From: Janthinobacterium tructae
GTDB taxonomy: Bacteria > Pseudomonadota > Gammaproteobacteria > Burkholderiales > Burkholderiaceae_D
Reading direction: 5' to 3'
NCBI RefSeq assembly: GCF_006517255.1
Contig: NZ_CP041185.1
Coordinates: 1,240,001 to 1,304,000 of the forward strand
Length of the DNA stretch: 64,000 nucleotides
The position numbers and the translations under genes were made by a program. Shown here piece after piece: positions 34,647 through 44,075 of the stretch. The notes beneath the pieces are model-generated. The model worked only from the letters and a program-made list of their open reading frames with translations, did not search any database and had not been told where the DNA came from. Position 1 is the stretch's first letter, and each line of letters opens with the position of its first letter.

Positions 34647-36128
34647 CACCCCTTTAAAGGTGCGTCGTCACAGATGAGATAAAACCTGCACTCTTTGTAG
34701 CAAACATCATCTAACTGGGACAGGAGGAAACTGCCATGATGATGAATGCTGTGGTATCGCACTGCGCAAAAATCAGCCCGCTGACTGTAATGGCAAGGCT
34801 GGCGCTGCAACGTGCCCTCGATCCTGCTTGGGTCGATGCACTTTTCGAGCGCGAACGTGGCGCCCAGTACCAGAGGGAGCTACTGTTCTCGACGACAGTC
34901 GAACTGATGTCCGTGGTCGCAGTTGGGCTGCGGCCATCGCTTCACGCTGCAGCGCAGGCTTACCCTGATTTGCCTGTTTCGGTGCAAGCTTTATATGACA
35001 AGGTCAAGCGTACCGAGCCGAACCTGGTACGGGCGCTGGTCACCGGCAGCGTCGAGCGCCTTGGAGATGTGATCACGCCATTTTTGCAGGGGAATGCACC
35101 GCTGGTTCCAGGTTACCGCACCCGAATCGTGGACGGTAACCATTTGCCTGCAAGCGAAAAGCGGTTGAAGCCTTTACGCGCCTTTCGCGGCGCCGCAATG
35201 CCTGGCCAGTCCCTTGTGGTGTATGACCCTGATTCGGGCCTGGTCGTCGATATGGAGCCTTGCGAAGATGCACACTCGCAGGAACGCGCCGTGATGCCGC
35301 CGTTACTGGAGCGTTCGCATCCGGGCGACCTGTGGATTGCTGATCGCAACTTCAGCACGCGCATGATCCTGTCCGAATGGGATCGCCGTGGGTGTGCCTT
35401 CATCGTGCGTGAGCACGGTCGTACGCCCAATCCGGCACCGCTCGACGAGCTGACATATCGAGGGAGAATCGCGACCGGCGCCGTCTTTGAACAGTGCGTT
35501 GCCATCCCTGGAGCTACAGGACAGAAGGTAGCATCACGTCGCATTGAACTGCAACTTTACAAGCCCACTGACGATGGCGAAATGATTCTCCGATTACTGA
35601 CGAATCTACCAAAAGAGCATTTCAGCGCACGCGCCATTGCTCGCCTATACAGCAAGCGCTGGCGGATCGAGACAATGTTCCAGCGGCTCGAATCGGTCTT
35701 GCACAGTGAAGTCAAGACTCTCGGACACCCGCGCGCAGCCTTGTTCGCGTTCGGTATCGCGATCCTGGCCTATAACGTGCTGACTGTCTTGCAGTGCGCG
35801 GTAAGCGCCGCGCACGACCTAGTTGCCAGCGGCATTGAGCTATCGCCGTTTTATGTGGCCGTGGAGGTGCGAGCGCACTATGCCGGCATGGTGATGGCTG
35901 TGCCAACCAAAGCATGGCAGCGTTACGACGCCATGTGTGCATCAGAGCTGAGCAAATTACTGCTTCAGATTGCCGCTTACGCCAAACCAAAAACGCTGCG
36001 CAAACACCCTCGCGGCCCGAAAAAAACAGTGAAAAAAGGCTACGTGGCCGGCGCTGTTGCGCGACGCCACGTATCAACGGCACGGGTATTAAAAGACGGG
36101 GCTGTCAATGTACACCTTTAAAGGGGTG
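34647..36128 (+). mobile_element. Complete IS4-family insertion sequence, 1482 bp
   Basis: Near-perfect terminal inverted repeats begin CACCCCTTTAAAGGTG at 34647 and end with the complement at 36128. Weaker pairing continues further in toward the ACA at about 34671. The element is flanked by an 11 bp target duplication, a length typical of the IS4/IS231 group. It carries one intact transposase gene, so it is probably recent and still active. Confidence 0.88.
34736..36121 (+). CDS. IS4 family transposase
   Basis: This 461-residue DDE transposase has catalytic Asp in RTRIVDGNHLP and in DLWIADRNFSTR, and the Y-x2-R-W-x-I-E motif (YSKRWRIETMFQRLES) supplying the catalytic Glu. An N-terminal helical DNA-binding region and a basic C-terminus complete it. 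Codon use is less GC-biased than the neighbours. The frame has no stops or shifts. The gene lies wholly inside the inverted repeats, and its last codons enter the right one. Confidence 0.92.
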   Translation: MMMNAVVSHCAKISPLTVMARLALQRALDPAWVDALFERERGAQYQRELLFSTTVELMSVVAVGLRPSLHAAAQAYPDLPVSVQALYDKVKRTEPNLVRALVTGSVERLGDVITPFLQGNAPLVPGYRTRIVDGNHLPASEKRLKPLRAFRGAAMPGQSLVVYDPDSGLVVDMEPCEDAHSQERAVMPPLLERSHPGDLWIADRNFSTRMILSEWDRRGCAFIVREHGRTPNPAPLDELTYRGRIATGAVFEQCVAIPGATGQKVASRRIELQLYKPTDDGEMILRLLTNLPKEHFSARAIARLYSKRWRIETMFQRLESVLHSEVKTLGHPRAALFAFGIAILAYNVLTVLQCAVSAAHDLVASGIELSPFYVAVEVRAHYAGMVMAVPTKAWQRYDAMCASELSKLLLQIAAYAKPKTLRKHPRGPKKTVKKGYVAGAVARRHVSTARVLKDGAVNVHL

Positions 36129-36139
36129 GCTCTAAGACA
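36129..36139. repeat. Right 11 bp target-site duplication of the IS element
   Basis: This is an exact copy of 34636-34646. It contains the stop codon (36132-36134, minus strand) of the DUF418 gene, which the insertion therefore left intact. Confidence 0.85.
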
Positions 36140-37274
36140 GCCGCGCCAGGCGGCGCCACAGCGCCTCCATGGGACCTTGCCTGAAATGGCGCAGCCAGTA
36201 ACGGCTTAATAGCACCTGCCCCGCCATGATCGCTACTGCCAGGCCCAGCATCTCGGCCGGACGCAGTGTTGCGCCCCAGCCCAGGCCCGGCCCCTGCAGC
36301 AGCCAGGTGCCGATCAAGGATTGCAACAGATAATTGCTCAGCGCCATGCGTCCCACGGGTGCCAGCCATGCGCCCAGCCAGCGCAGCATGCAGGGACCGG
36401 CCAGCATCAGCGCGGCCACATAGCCGGCCGCCAGCAAGGGGCCACCGGCGAACAGGCCCACTTCGAACAGGGCCGCGTCCAGCACGATTTGATACGGATC
36501 GGCTACCTGCCACGCGATGGCGCCCGCCGCCAGCAGGTTGAACGGCAAGCCCACGCCCAGCCCTACGGCGCACACGCGCCGCCACAGCCGCTGGTGGCGT
36601 TGCGGCTGCGTCAGCCAACCGCAACGCACGGACAAGATGCCCAGCAAGAACAGCACGATGATATGCGGCAGCATGACGATGGCATACAGCAGCGAGACGA
36701 GAAAATCGTTGGCGCGCAGCCTGGCCACGGCCCACGCGCTACCCTGCGTGTAAATCGCGTAGCGCTCCGCAAAGCCATGCAGGTCGCGCGCGATGTCCGG
36801 CGCGCCACCCTGCTGGCCCACGGGAATCAACAAGCACATGAATAATAGAAAACCGGCCGCCACCAGCCAGGCGCGGTTGCGCACGCGGCTGAGCCTGGCA
36901 GATGCCAGCGGCAGGACCAGCATGCCGGCGACGGCATACGAGGTCAGCACGTCGCCGCTCCAGATGAGGAAACCGTGCAGCAGGCCAAACACCAGCAACC
37001 AGCGCAAACGGCGTTTATAAGCCGCTTGCGCCGCTTCCCAGCTGCCCAGCTGGCGCTGCAGGGAACGTGTCTGCAGGGCAAAGCCGGCGCCAAACAGAAA
37101 CGCAAAGATGGGATAGAACTTGAATTGCGCCAGCGCCGCGACCAAAAAAATGACAAGCTGGTCCAGCACGGGCGGCTGCGCCGGCAAGGTGCCGTAACGC
37201 AAGGAAAGCGTGCCCCAGGCAAAGCCCCAGATATTCACCAGCAAGATGCCAAACACGGCGATGCCGCGCAGCAC
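36132..37274 (-). CDS. DUF418 family inner-membrane protein
   Basis: This polytopic protein of at least 380 residues has about eight to ten hydrophobic segments. It carries the DUF418 C-terminal signature (GRMALSNYLLQSLIGTWLL). The N-terminal LDVLRGIAVFGILLVNIWG motif starts before the GTG at 37274, in the same open frame. The real start therefore lies upstream, but no ATG is available; a CTG at 37328 overlapping the LD-carboxypeptidase stop is one candidate. The function of the family is unknown. The stop codon is formed at the MITE boundary. Confidence 0.75.
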   Translation of the reverse strand: MLRGIAVFGILLVNIWGFAWGTLSLRYGTLPAQPPVLDQLVIFLVAALAQFKFYPIFAFLFGAGFALQTRSLQRQLGSWEAAQAAYKRRLRWLLVFGLLHGFLIWSGDVLTSYAVAGMLVLPLASARLSRVRNRAWLVAAGFLLFMCLLIPVGQQGGAPDIARDLHGFAERYAIYTQGSAWAVARLRANDFLVSLLYAIVMLPHIIVLFLLGILSVRCGWLTQPQRHQRLWRRVCAVGLGVGLPFNLLAAGAIAWQVADPYQIVLDAALFEVGLFAGGPLLAAGYVAALMLAGPCMLRWLGAWLAPVGRMALSNYLLQSLIGTWLLQGPGLGWGATLRPAEMLGLAVAIMAGQVLLSRYWLRHFRQGPMEALWRRLARLS

Positions 37275-37324
37275 ATCGAGCTGCAGCAGCCTGCCAGATT
37301 TGGCGTGAATGGCGTTCGGGGAGT

Positions 37325-38242
37325 TCAGGGCCGCGCCAGGGTCGGGTAATCGCTCAGCTGCAGGCTGAAGCCGGACGCATCCGATTGCAGGCGCGCCTGG
37401 CCGCCGAACGGCAAGGTGACTCGGCGGCGGATGTGGCCAAATTCCAGCCCCGTCAGCACGGGCACGGGCGAACGCTGGCGCACATATGCCAGCATGACGT
37501 CAAAATCGTAGCCCCTGTCCATGGGGCTCAATTTATAGGCGGAAAAATCACCGAGCACGATCGCGTTCTGGCGCTGGAGCACGCCCGCGTGCAGCAATTG
37601 CAGCAGCATGCGCTCGACGCGGTACGGGTGTTCGTTGACGTCTTCCAGAAACAAAATGCCGCCGTCGACCTGGGGAAAATATGGCGTGCCCAGCAGATGC
37701 ACCAGCATGGCCAGGTTGCCGCCCCACAAGGTGCCCGTCAGCTCGACCTGCGGATTGCCCGCTGCCCTGCCCTCTACCTCATGCGTGGGTCCCGCCAGGC
37801 AGGACCACAGCTGATCGAGCGTAAACTGCTCGGGCTCGTCGCGTGTAAAATCGTCGCAGATCATGGGGCCGGCAAAGCTGGCGCGGCCCGTTTTCGCGAG
37901 CAAGCCCATGTGGAAGGCCGTGAAGTCGCTGTAGCCGACAAACAGCTTGCCGCTGGCGGCCATGCGGTCGAAATCGATGTCGGGCAGGATGCGGCTGATG
38001 CCGTAGCTGCCGCGCAAGGCAAGCACCACCTGCACGTCCGGGTCGGCCGCCGCCGCGTTCAGCTGCGCCAGCCGGCCCGCATCCGTGCCGCCGAAGCGCT
38101 GGAAGGTGTGTTCGGGGTCGTAGTAACTGTGGACGGTGGCGCCTTGCGCCTGCAGGCGGGCGATGCCGCGCGCCACGGCTGCGTCATCGGGCGCGCAACC
38201 GCCGGGCGCCACGATGGCGATGCCAATCTCGGGTGTCTTCAA
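37325..38242 (-). CDS. ldcA: Muramoyltetrapeptide (LD-)carboxypeptidase, S66 family
   Basis: This 305-residue cytoplasmic serine peptidase would remove the terminal D-Ala from murein tetrapeptides during peptidoglycan recycling. The Ser-Glu-His triad of family S66 is visible: Ser105 in VGYSDFTAFH, Glu in FLEDVNEHPYRVER and His in LEFGHIRRRVTLPFG. RGSYGISRILP is the conserved preceding loop. The DUF418 gene follows with essentially no gap, so the two are co-transcribed. Confidence 0.88.
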   Translation of the reverse strand: MKTPEIGIAIVAPGGCAPDDAAVARGIARLQAQGATVHSYYDPEHTFQRFGGTDAGRLAQLNAAAADPDVQVVLALRGSYGISRILPDIDFDRMAASGKLFVGYSDFTAFHMGLLAKTGRASFAGPMICDDFTRDEPEQFTLDQLWSCLAGPTHEVEGRAAGNPQVELTGTLWGGNLAMLVHLLGTPYFPQVDGGILFLEDVNEHPYRVERMLLQLLHAGVLQRQNAIVLGDFSAYKLSPMDRGYDFDVMLAYVRQRSPVPVLTGLEFGHIRRRVTLPFGGQARLQSDASGFSLQLSDYPTLARP

Positions 38243-38284
38243 AATATGCCTGGCTAATCAAATGGTGGGCGCGCCAGATTACTT

Positions 38285-39202
38285 TCAAGCTGGCTGGGAG
38301 CGCATCTGGGGCGCCATCTTACCTTGCAGATGCACATCGATCAAGGCGAGCAGGCGCTCGATCAGCTGGGGCGGCATGTCGTGCCCCATGCCTTCGATCA
38401 CTTCCAGCCGGGCGCCCGGGATCAGCGCCGCCGTATCGATGCCGCAGGCGACAGGGATCAAGGGGTCGGCCGCGCCATGGATCACCAGCGCCGGACAGCT
38501 GATGCTCGGTAGCAAGGCCGTGCGTTCGCCCGAGGCGGCAATCGCCACCATTTGCCGCGCCACGCCTTCGGGGCAACTGCCCCGCTGCAGCGCCGCGTCG
38601 ATGCGCTGGTACAGCAGTCTTTCCGAAACGGGATAGGCGGGGCTGCCGATGACGCGCACGGTGGCCGCCATGTGCGCCATCAGTTCGGCGCGGCTGGCAT
38701 TGCGTTTCGGACGTTGCAACAAGGCGTTGCGCGCCGCCCGCGTGGGGCCGGGCAAGCCGCGCCGGCCGCTGCTCGACATGATGGAAGTCAGGCTGAGCAC
38801 ATGCTGCGGCGCGCGCGCCGCCATCACTTGCGCGATCATGCCGCCCATCGACACGCCGATCACGTGCGCCTGGGCAATACGCAGGGCCGTCAGCAAGCCC
38901 AGCGCATCGTCCGCCATGTCATCGAGGGTATAGGAAGTCTTCAGGGGCCAGCCGATGAGGTTTTTCACGTAAGCCAGCGGCAGATACGGTTTACCCGCCA
39001 GCGCCATCTTGCTCGACAGGCCACTGTCGCGGTTGTCGAAACGCACCACCCGAAAACCTTGCTCGACGATGCCTTCGACGAAGTCCGCCGGCCAGGCGAT
39101 CAGTTGCATGCCCAGGCCCATGACCAGCAGCACGCACGGATCGTTGGGGTCGCCGTGGCTTTCATAAGCTATGTTGAGGCCGTTCGCCATGATGGTTGCC
39201 AT
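38285..39202 (-). CDS. Alpha/beta-fold hydrolase
   Basis: This 305-residue protein has an oxyanion region (LLVMGLGMQLIAWP), the nucleophile elbow GVSMGG, acidic residue in HGAADPLIP and His in GMGHDMPP. AGAGG precedes the ATG at 39202. The N-terminus lacks a signal peptide. It resembles TesD/RsbQ-like small-molecule esterases, but the substrate is unknown. Confidence 0.82.
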   Translation of the reverse strand: MATIMANGLNIAYESHGDPNDPCVLLVMGLGMQLIAWPADFVEGIVEQGFRVVRFDNRDSGLSSKMALAGKPYLPLAYVKNLIGWPLKTSYTLDDMADDALGLLTALRIAQAHVIGVSMGGMIAQVMAARAPQHVLSLTSIMSSSGRRGLPGPTRAARNALLQRPKRNASRAELMAHMAATVRVIGSPAYPVSERLLYQRIDAALQRGSCPEGVARQMVAIAASGERTALLPSISCPALVIHGAADPLIPVACGIDTAALIPGARLEVIEGMGHDMPPQLIERLLALIDVHLQGKMAPQMRSQPA

Positions 39203-39312
39203 GATTGCCTCTCTTCCAGGAACCGGCACGCAGGCACGATCTGCGGCCCTGGAATCAGCATACCACTATTGTGATAGTACCATCGTGACTCATGCGGAAG
39301 TCGAACTCAAGT

Positions 39313-39341
39313 GTTGCCGCGCCGGTACGCCGGGCGGCAAC
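39313..39341 (-). terminator. Strong hairpin after the HmuS-like gene
   Basis: GTTGCCGC (39313-39320) and GCGGCAAC (39334-39341) form an 8 bp stem with a secondary CCGG pairing in the loop, just downstream of the minus-strand stop codon. It has no T tract. Confidence 0.4.
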
Positions 39342-39352
39342 GGCGCAGCTAC

Positions 39353-40507
39353 TTACTTAGCCTTAGGCAAGGAATCGGCCAGGTCGACCCACGCTTGCGG
39401 CTGCGGCTTGCCGCGCTCGCGCACGCCGAAGAAAGAGACCACTTGCGTGCCATCGTTATCGAAGAACTCGACCGAGGTGACGCCGCCGCGCTTGACGACC
39501 CAGCCGCTGCGCAGGGCCGTGTCGCGGATGTGCAGATTGAAATCCGGGTCCAGCACGTTGAAGAAACCGCCGGCGGCCATGGTTTTCTCGATCTTGCCGC
39601 TGTAGATCTGCGTCAAGCCTTCATTGCCCAGGAACACCATGATGGCGACCTTGTCCTTCGCCGCGTTTTCCAGCAGCGTGCGCAGCGCTTGCGGCGTCAC
39701 GCGCTCGACCACGCCGGCCGGCGCCAGGCGCAGCGCCTGTTCGCGCGTCAGATGGAATTCGCGCATGATTTGCGCAAACTGATGCACGTCCGTCATATCT
39801 TTCCAGGCCAGCTGGAATTCCTTGACATCGATTTCGCTGTCGGGCTTTTCCACCGCCTTTGGCGCCACAGCCAGCACGTTCAATTCCGCGCTTTGCTGGG
39901 GCAGGCGGAAGTTTGCCACCAGCTTGTCGTAGACGGCCACGCCCGGCTCGTTGCGCAGGTAGATTTTGTGCACGGCCGTACCGTTGGCATCAAAAAATTG
40001 CAGGCTGCGCGTGGGCTTGCCGTCGCGGCCCGCTTGCTCCACGGCAAATGCATATTTCCAGTTTTCAAAGTGAAAACGCAGGTCGATCTGGCCGCCCAGG
40101 TAGCCGCCGGCGATATTGCGCTGGCGCGCCTCCGTTTCCGGGTCCTTGGCATCGGCCTGCTCGGACTTGTCGCCCGCCTGCTTGAACTTGCTGGCGACGC
40201 CCGTCGTTTCGATGACGCCGTTTTCATTGCGCGTAATCGCTTGCACCAGGCCCAGGTCTAGCGCGGCGCGCATGATTTCGCGCGGTTGATTGCCATCGGC
40301 CTGCAAGCGCGTCACGCCCTTGCTGATGTTGGTGGCTAGCAATTGCGCTTCGGATACACCCAGCGCGCGCGCCGCGTCGCGAATCTGCAGCTTCGGCTGC
40401 TCCGCGCGCAAGGTGGACCAGCGTTCCGCCAGGGGAGCTGGGGCCGCGCTTGCGTTTGCAATCAGCAGGCCGCCTAGCAGGGATAGAACGAGTTTGGATA
40501 ACTTCAT
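39353..40507 (-). CDS. hmuS: Hemin-degrading factor-like protein (HmuS/HemS) with a signal peptide
   Basis: This 384-residue two-repeat HemS/ChuS-type protein has the characteristic N-terminal LQIRDAARALGVSEAQLLAT and two repeated cores, one with AVHKIYLRNEPG (the His there matches the heme-ligand position) and one with TDVHQFAQIMREF. Members are normally cytoplasmic heme carriers or oxygenases. Here an added N-terminal hydrophobic stretch (MKLSKLVLSLLGGLLIANASA) looks like a Sec signal, which would put it in the periplasm. It lies downstream of the heme receptor, behind an intrinsic terminator. Confidence 0.82.
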   Translation of the reverse strand: MKLSKLVLSLLGGLLIANASAAPAPLAERWSTLRAEQPKLQIRDAARALGVSEAQLLATNISKGVTRLQADGNQPREIMRAALDLGLVQAITRNENGVIETTGVASKFKQAGDKSEQADAKDPETEARQRNIAGGYLGGQIDLRFHFENWKYAFAVEQAGRDGKPTRSLQFFDANGTAVHKIYLRNEPGVAVYDKLVANFRLPQQSAELNVLAVAPKAVEKPDSEIDVKEFQLAWKDMTDVHQFAQIMREFHLTREQALRLAPAGVVERVTPQALRTLLENAAKDKVAIMVFLGNEGLTQIYSGKIEKTMAAGGFFNVLDPDFNLHIRDTALRSGWVVKRGGVTSVEFFDNDGTQVVSFFGVRERGKPQPQAWVDLADSLPKAK

Positions 40508-40532
40508 AGAGAGACCATTCAATCAAACATGG

Positions 40533-40556
40533 AAAAAAGAGGGGCAAGCACCCCTC
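40533..40556 (-). terminator. Intrinsic terminator between heme receptor and hmuS
   Basis: On the minus strand GAGGGG pairs with CCCCTC around a 6 nt loop, followed by a run of six T. It sits 12 bases after the receptor stop and 26 bases before the hmuS start, so hmuS is expressed by readthrough or from its own promoter. Confidence 0.8.
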
Positions 40557-40568
40557 CCCGGTAAAAAC

Positions 40569-42926
40569 TTAGAAATTGACGCTGAGGCTGGCGGCGACGT
40601 TGCGGCCCGGCTTGGCATAGCGCTCGATCTCGGCGCGCGTTGCCGCCGTGGTGCCGGCGGACAGGCTGCGCGCAGCGGCGTAGTCCCAGTACTTGCGGTC
40701 CGTCAAGTTGTACACGCCGACGACGATCTTCGCGTTCTTGTGCGCGTTCCAGTAGGTCGACAGGTCGAAAATCGTGTATGACGGCACGCTGAAGCGCGGC
40801 GCGGTCGTACCCGTCAGCAAGTCGTTCGGCGCCTGTTTGTCGCCCGCATGCACGGCCGTCAGGGCCAGGCCGAACAGCTCGTTTGCATGGTCGTAGCCGA
40901 AGGTCAAGGCCGTCTTGGCCGGCGCCACCGAGGCCAGGCCGCCGCTGTCGCCCGTCAGGGTATTGAAGGAGCGGCCCTTGGCCACGCCCGTCGCCAGGTC
41001 GATGCGGTAACCCTGCATGGATGGCGCCCAGGCGCCCAGCTCCGCGCGCAGGGTCAGCTCGGCACCCCAGGTGCGCGCATTGCCGATGTTTTCCGGACGG
41101 AACAGGCCCTGGGTGATGGTGGGATAGTTCACCGGGTCATCTTCCTGCATTACATATTCGATCATGTTTTTGTATTCCGTCTGGTAGACGGAGGCGTGCA
41201 TGCTCAAGCCTTTGACGACGTCGCCCTTCAAGCCCAGTTCATAGGCCTGGCTGGTTTCCTTGCGCAAATTCGCATTGCCCAGCACGGCATAACCCCTGCC
41301 CGTGCCCGTATAGCTGATGGAATCATAGGTGCCCGTGCGTTCGGCCGCCGTCGGCAGGCGCGTGCCGCGCGTCACGGTGGCGTAGGCGTTCATTTGCGGC
41401 AAGACTTCCACGGACAGGCTCAGGCTGGGCGTGAAATACGTGTCGCTCTGCTTGCGTATTTCCTTGGACGCGCCCGGTACGCCGATAGCGTAGTGTTGCA
41501 GGTTTTTCGGCGCGTCCTTGCGGTAATCGGCACGCAAGCCCGGCGTCAACACGGCCTTCTTGCCTGCAAGATCAAAGCTGAGGTCATCGCGCACATACAG
41601 GGCCAGCTTGCTCGTATCCATGTCGGCCATGCGGTTCTTGTTGGTGATCTGATGCTGGCCAGTGGCGATGATGAGACGGTCTTCACGCCACGGACGGCGC
41701 GTTTTCAGCTGTTCCAGCTGCACGCCGTACAACAGCGCATTGTCGGCGTTGAGCTGCTTGAACGCTTCGGACGTGACGCCGATGCTGTCATTCTGGAAGC
41801 TCGTTTCAATGGAACGCTGCGCCGGGCTGCCAAAGGTGTAGCGACCTTGCGTCTTGTCGTCGGTGTTCGCATTCTGCAGATAGACCTTCGACGTCAGGCG
41901 GTCGAACAGGGCGAAATCCTTGAGCGCCACGTCGTGGCCCAGGCTGACGCGCGTGCGCCTGGTGGTGGAATCCTGCTGCACGCCCGTCGGATAATACGTG
42001 CTGACCTTGCTGCGCAGATCGCGCTTGTTCTTGCGCTCGAACATGTCGACCGTCAAGTCGAGCTTTTGTTCGCCAGGCAAGGTCCACACGAGCTTGGACA
42101 GCAAGGCGTTCGAATGCCAGTCGTCCGGGTTGACGGGGGTGCTGCCGCGGCTGTCCATCTGCTCGCCGTCGCGGCGCACGTAGACGGCCAGGCCCTGCAG
42201 CTTGTCGCCCATCCTGGCGGCACCCGTCAGGGTGTGCGCATTGCTGCGGTCGGCCGTGGCGCGGCCGTATTTATAGGCGACATAATGATCCCGCCCCTCG
42301 CCCAGGTAATCTTCGGGCGACTTGGTGATGAAAGCCACGCCGCCGCCCAGGCCGGGATTGGCGCCGCTGGCAGCCGTCGTACCCGAATCGATGCGCACTT
42401 CGCGGAACGTTTCCGGGTCAAAATAATCACGGCCCGTGGCGAAGGCGTTGAGGGTGTTGCCGTCCGGCTTAGGTGCCGCGTCGGGCAGCGCAATGCCATC
42501 GAGTTCCAGGCTGACCCGGTTGCCTTCCAGGCCGCGGATGTTGTAACCGGTATTGCCCGAACCATCCCACACACTGCCGCTGCCCGAGGCCGCCGCTGGC
42601 GCGGTAATCAAAGGCAGGTAGCGCACGATGCCGCCCATGTCGGTGACATTGCGGCGCTCCAGGTCGTCCGCCGTGACGACCGTCCTGGTGCCGGCGCGGC
42701 GTTCGTAATCCTGCTTGGCGTTGACGACGATTTCCGGGAAGACAGGCAGCCTGGCCGGTTCCTGCGCAGCCGTGCCCGCGTTGATGGCGGCCGTTTGCGC
42801 CATGGCAGGCAGCAGCGGCGCGGCGAACAGGCCCAGCAAGGCGGCGCGCAACACCAGGTTGTGGCGACGGGCAGGAACGGGAGATACGACGGGCGCAGCG
42901 GAGCGCTGCAGAAGCACTGTAGTCAT
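40569..42926 (-). CDS. TonB-dependent heme/hemoglobin receptor
   Basis: This 785-residue outer-membrane receptor has a signal peptide with a long charged n-region (about 1-43), a plug domain (about 60-190, IVVNAKQDYERR then GNTGYNIRGLEGNRVSLELDG) and a 22-strand barrel. The C-terminus ends in Phe (NVAASLSVNF). Heme-receptor hallmarks are FRPENIGNARTWGAEL and GNANLRKETSQAYELGLKG (the NPNL-box region). It imports heme-iron with TonB energy. A Fur-box-like palindrome lies about 100 bases upstream, and an HmuS-like gene is downstream. Confidence 0.9.
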   Translation of the reverse strand: MTTVLLQRSAAPVVSPVPARRHNLVLRAALLGLFAAPLLPAMAQTAAINAGTAAQEPARLPVFPEIVVNAKQDYERRAGTRTVVTADDLERRNVTDMGGIVRYLPLITAPAAASGSGSVWDGSGNTGYNIRGLEGNRVSLELDGIALPDAAPKPDGNTLNAFATGRDYFDPETFREVRIDSGTTAASGANPGLGGGVAFITKSPEDYLGEGRDHYVAYKYGRATADRSNAHTLTGAARMGDKLQGLAVYVRRDGEQMDSRGSTPVNPDDWHSNALLSKLVWTLPGEQKLDLTVDMFERKNKRDLRSKVSTYYPTGVQQDSTTRRTRVSLGHDVALKDFALFDRLTSKVYLQNANTDDKTQGRYTFGSPAQRSIETSFQNDSIGVTSEAFKQLNADNALLYGVQLEQLKTRRPWREDRLIIATGQHQITNKNRMADMDTSKLALYVRDDLSFDLAGKKAVLTPGLRADYRKDAPKNLQHYAIGVPGASKEIRKQSDTYFTPSLSLSVEVLPQMNAYATVTRGTRLPTAAERTGTYDSISYTGTGRGYAVLGNANLRKETSQAYELGLKGDVVKGLSMHASVYQTEYKNMIEYVMQEDDPVNYPTITQGLFRPENIGNARTWGAELTLRAELGAWAPSMQGYRIDLATGVAKGRSFNTLTGDSGGLASVAPAKTALTFGYDHANELFGLALTAVHAGDKQAPNDLLTGTTAPRFSVPSYTIFDLSTYWNAHKNAKIVVGVYNLTDRKYWDYAAARSLSAGTTAATRAEIERYAKPGRNVAASLSVNF

Positions 42927-43024
42927 GATGATCCGGTTTAAGAGTGGAAGCTGGCTCTTGAACCTGGATCGATAACGATGCGCAAGGGAAGTTTGCTGGC
43001 GAAAACAATACTGTAACACGAATC

Positions 43025-43040
43025 ATTCTCATTTGAGAAT
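43025..43040 (-). promoter_or_regulatory. Fur-box-like palindrome upstream of heme receptor
   Basis: ATTCTCA-TT-TGAGAAT is a perfect 7 bp inverted repeat with a 2 bp centre, preceded by AATC. It resembles the TGAGAAT-type Fur consensus and lies 99 bases upstream of the receptor start, in an AT-rich stretch. Confidence 0.7.
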
Positions 43041-43079
43041 GGCAGTTGGTCTGGACAGATGTTATTTCGCAACAGTTAC

Positions 43080-43106
43080 AAAAAATGCCAGCCGCGATGG
43101 CTGGCA
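43080..43106 (-). terminator. Intrinsic terminator after tadA
   Basis: TGCCAGCC pairs with GGCTGGCA around a 5 nt loop, followed on the minus strand by six T. It ends the queE-queD-tadA unit, nine bases after the tadA stop. Confidence 0.9.
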
Positions 43107-43114
43107 AGACCAGG

Positions 43115-44066
<952 letters not shown>

Positions 44067-44075
44067 ATTGTTTTG

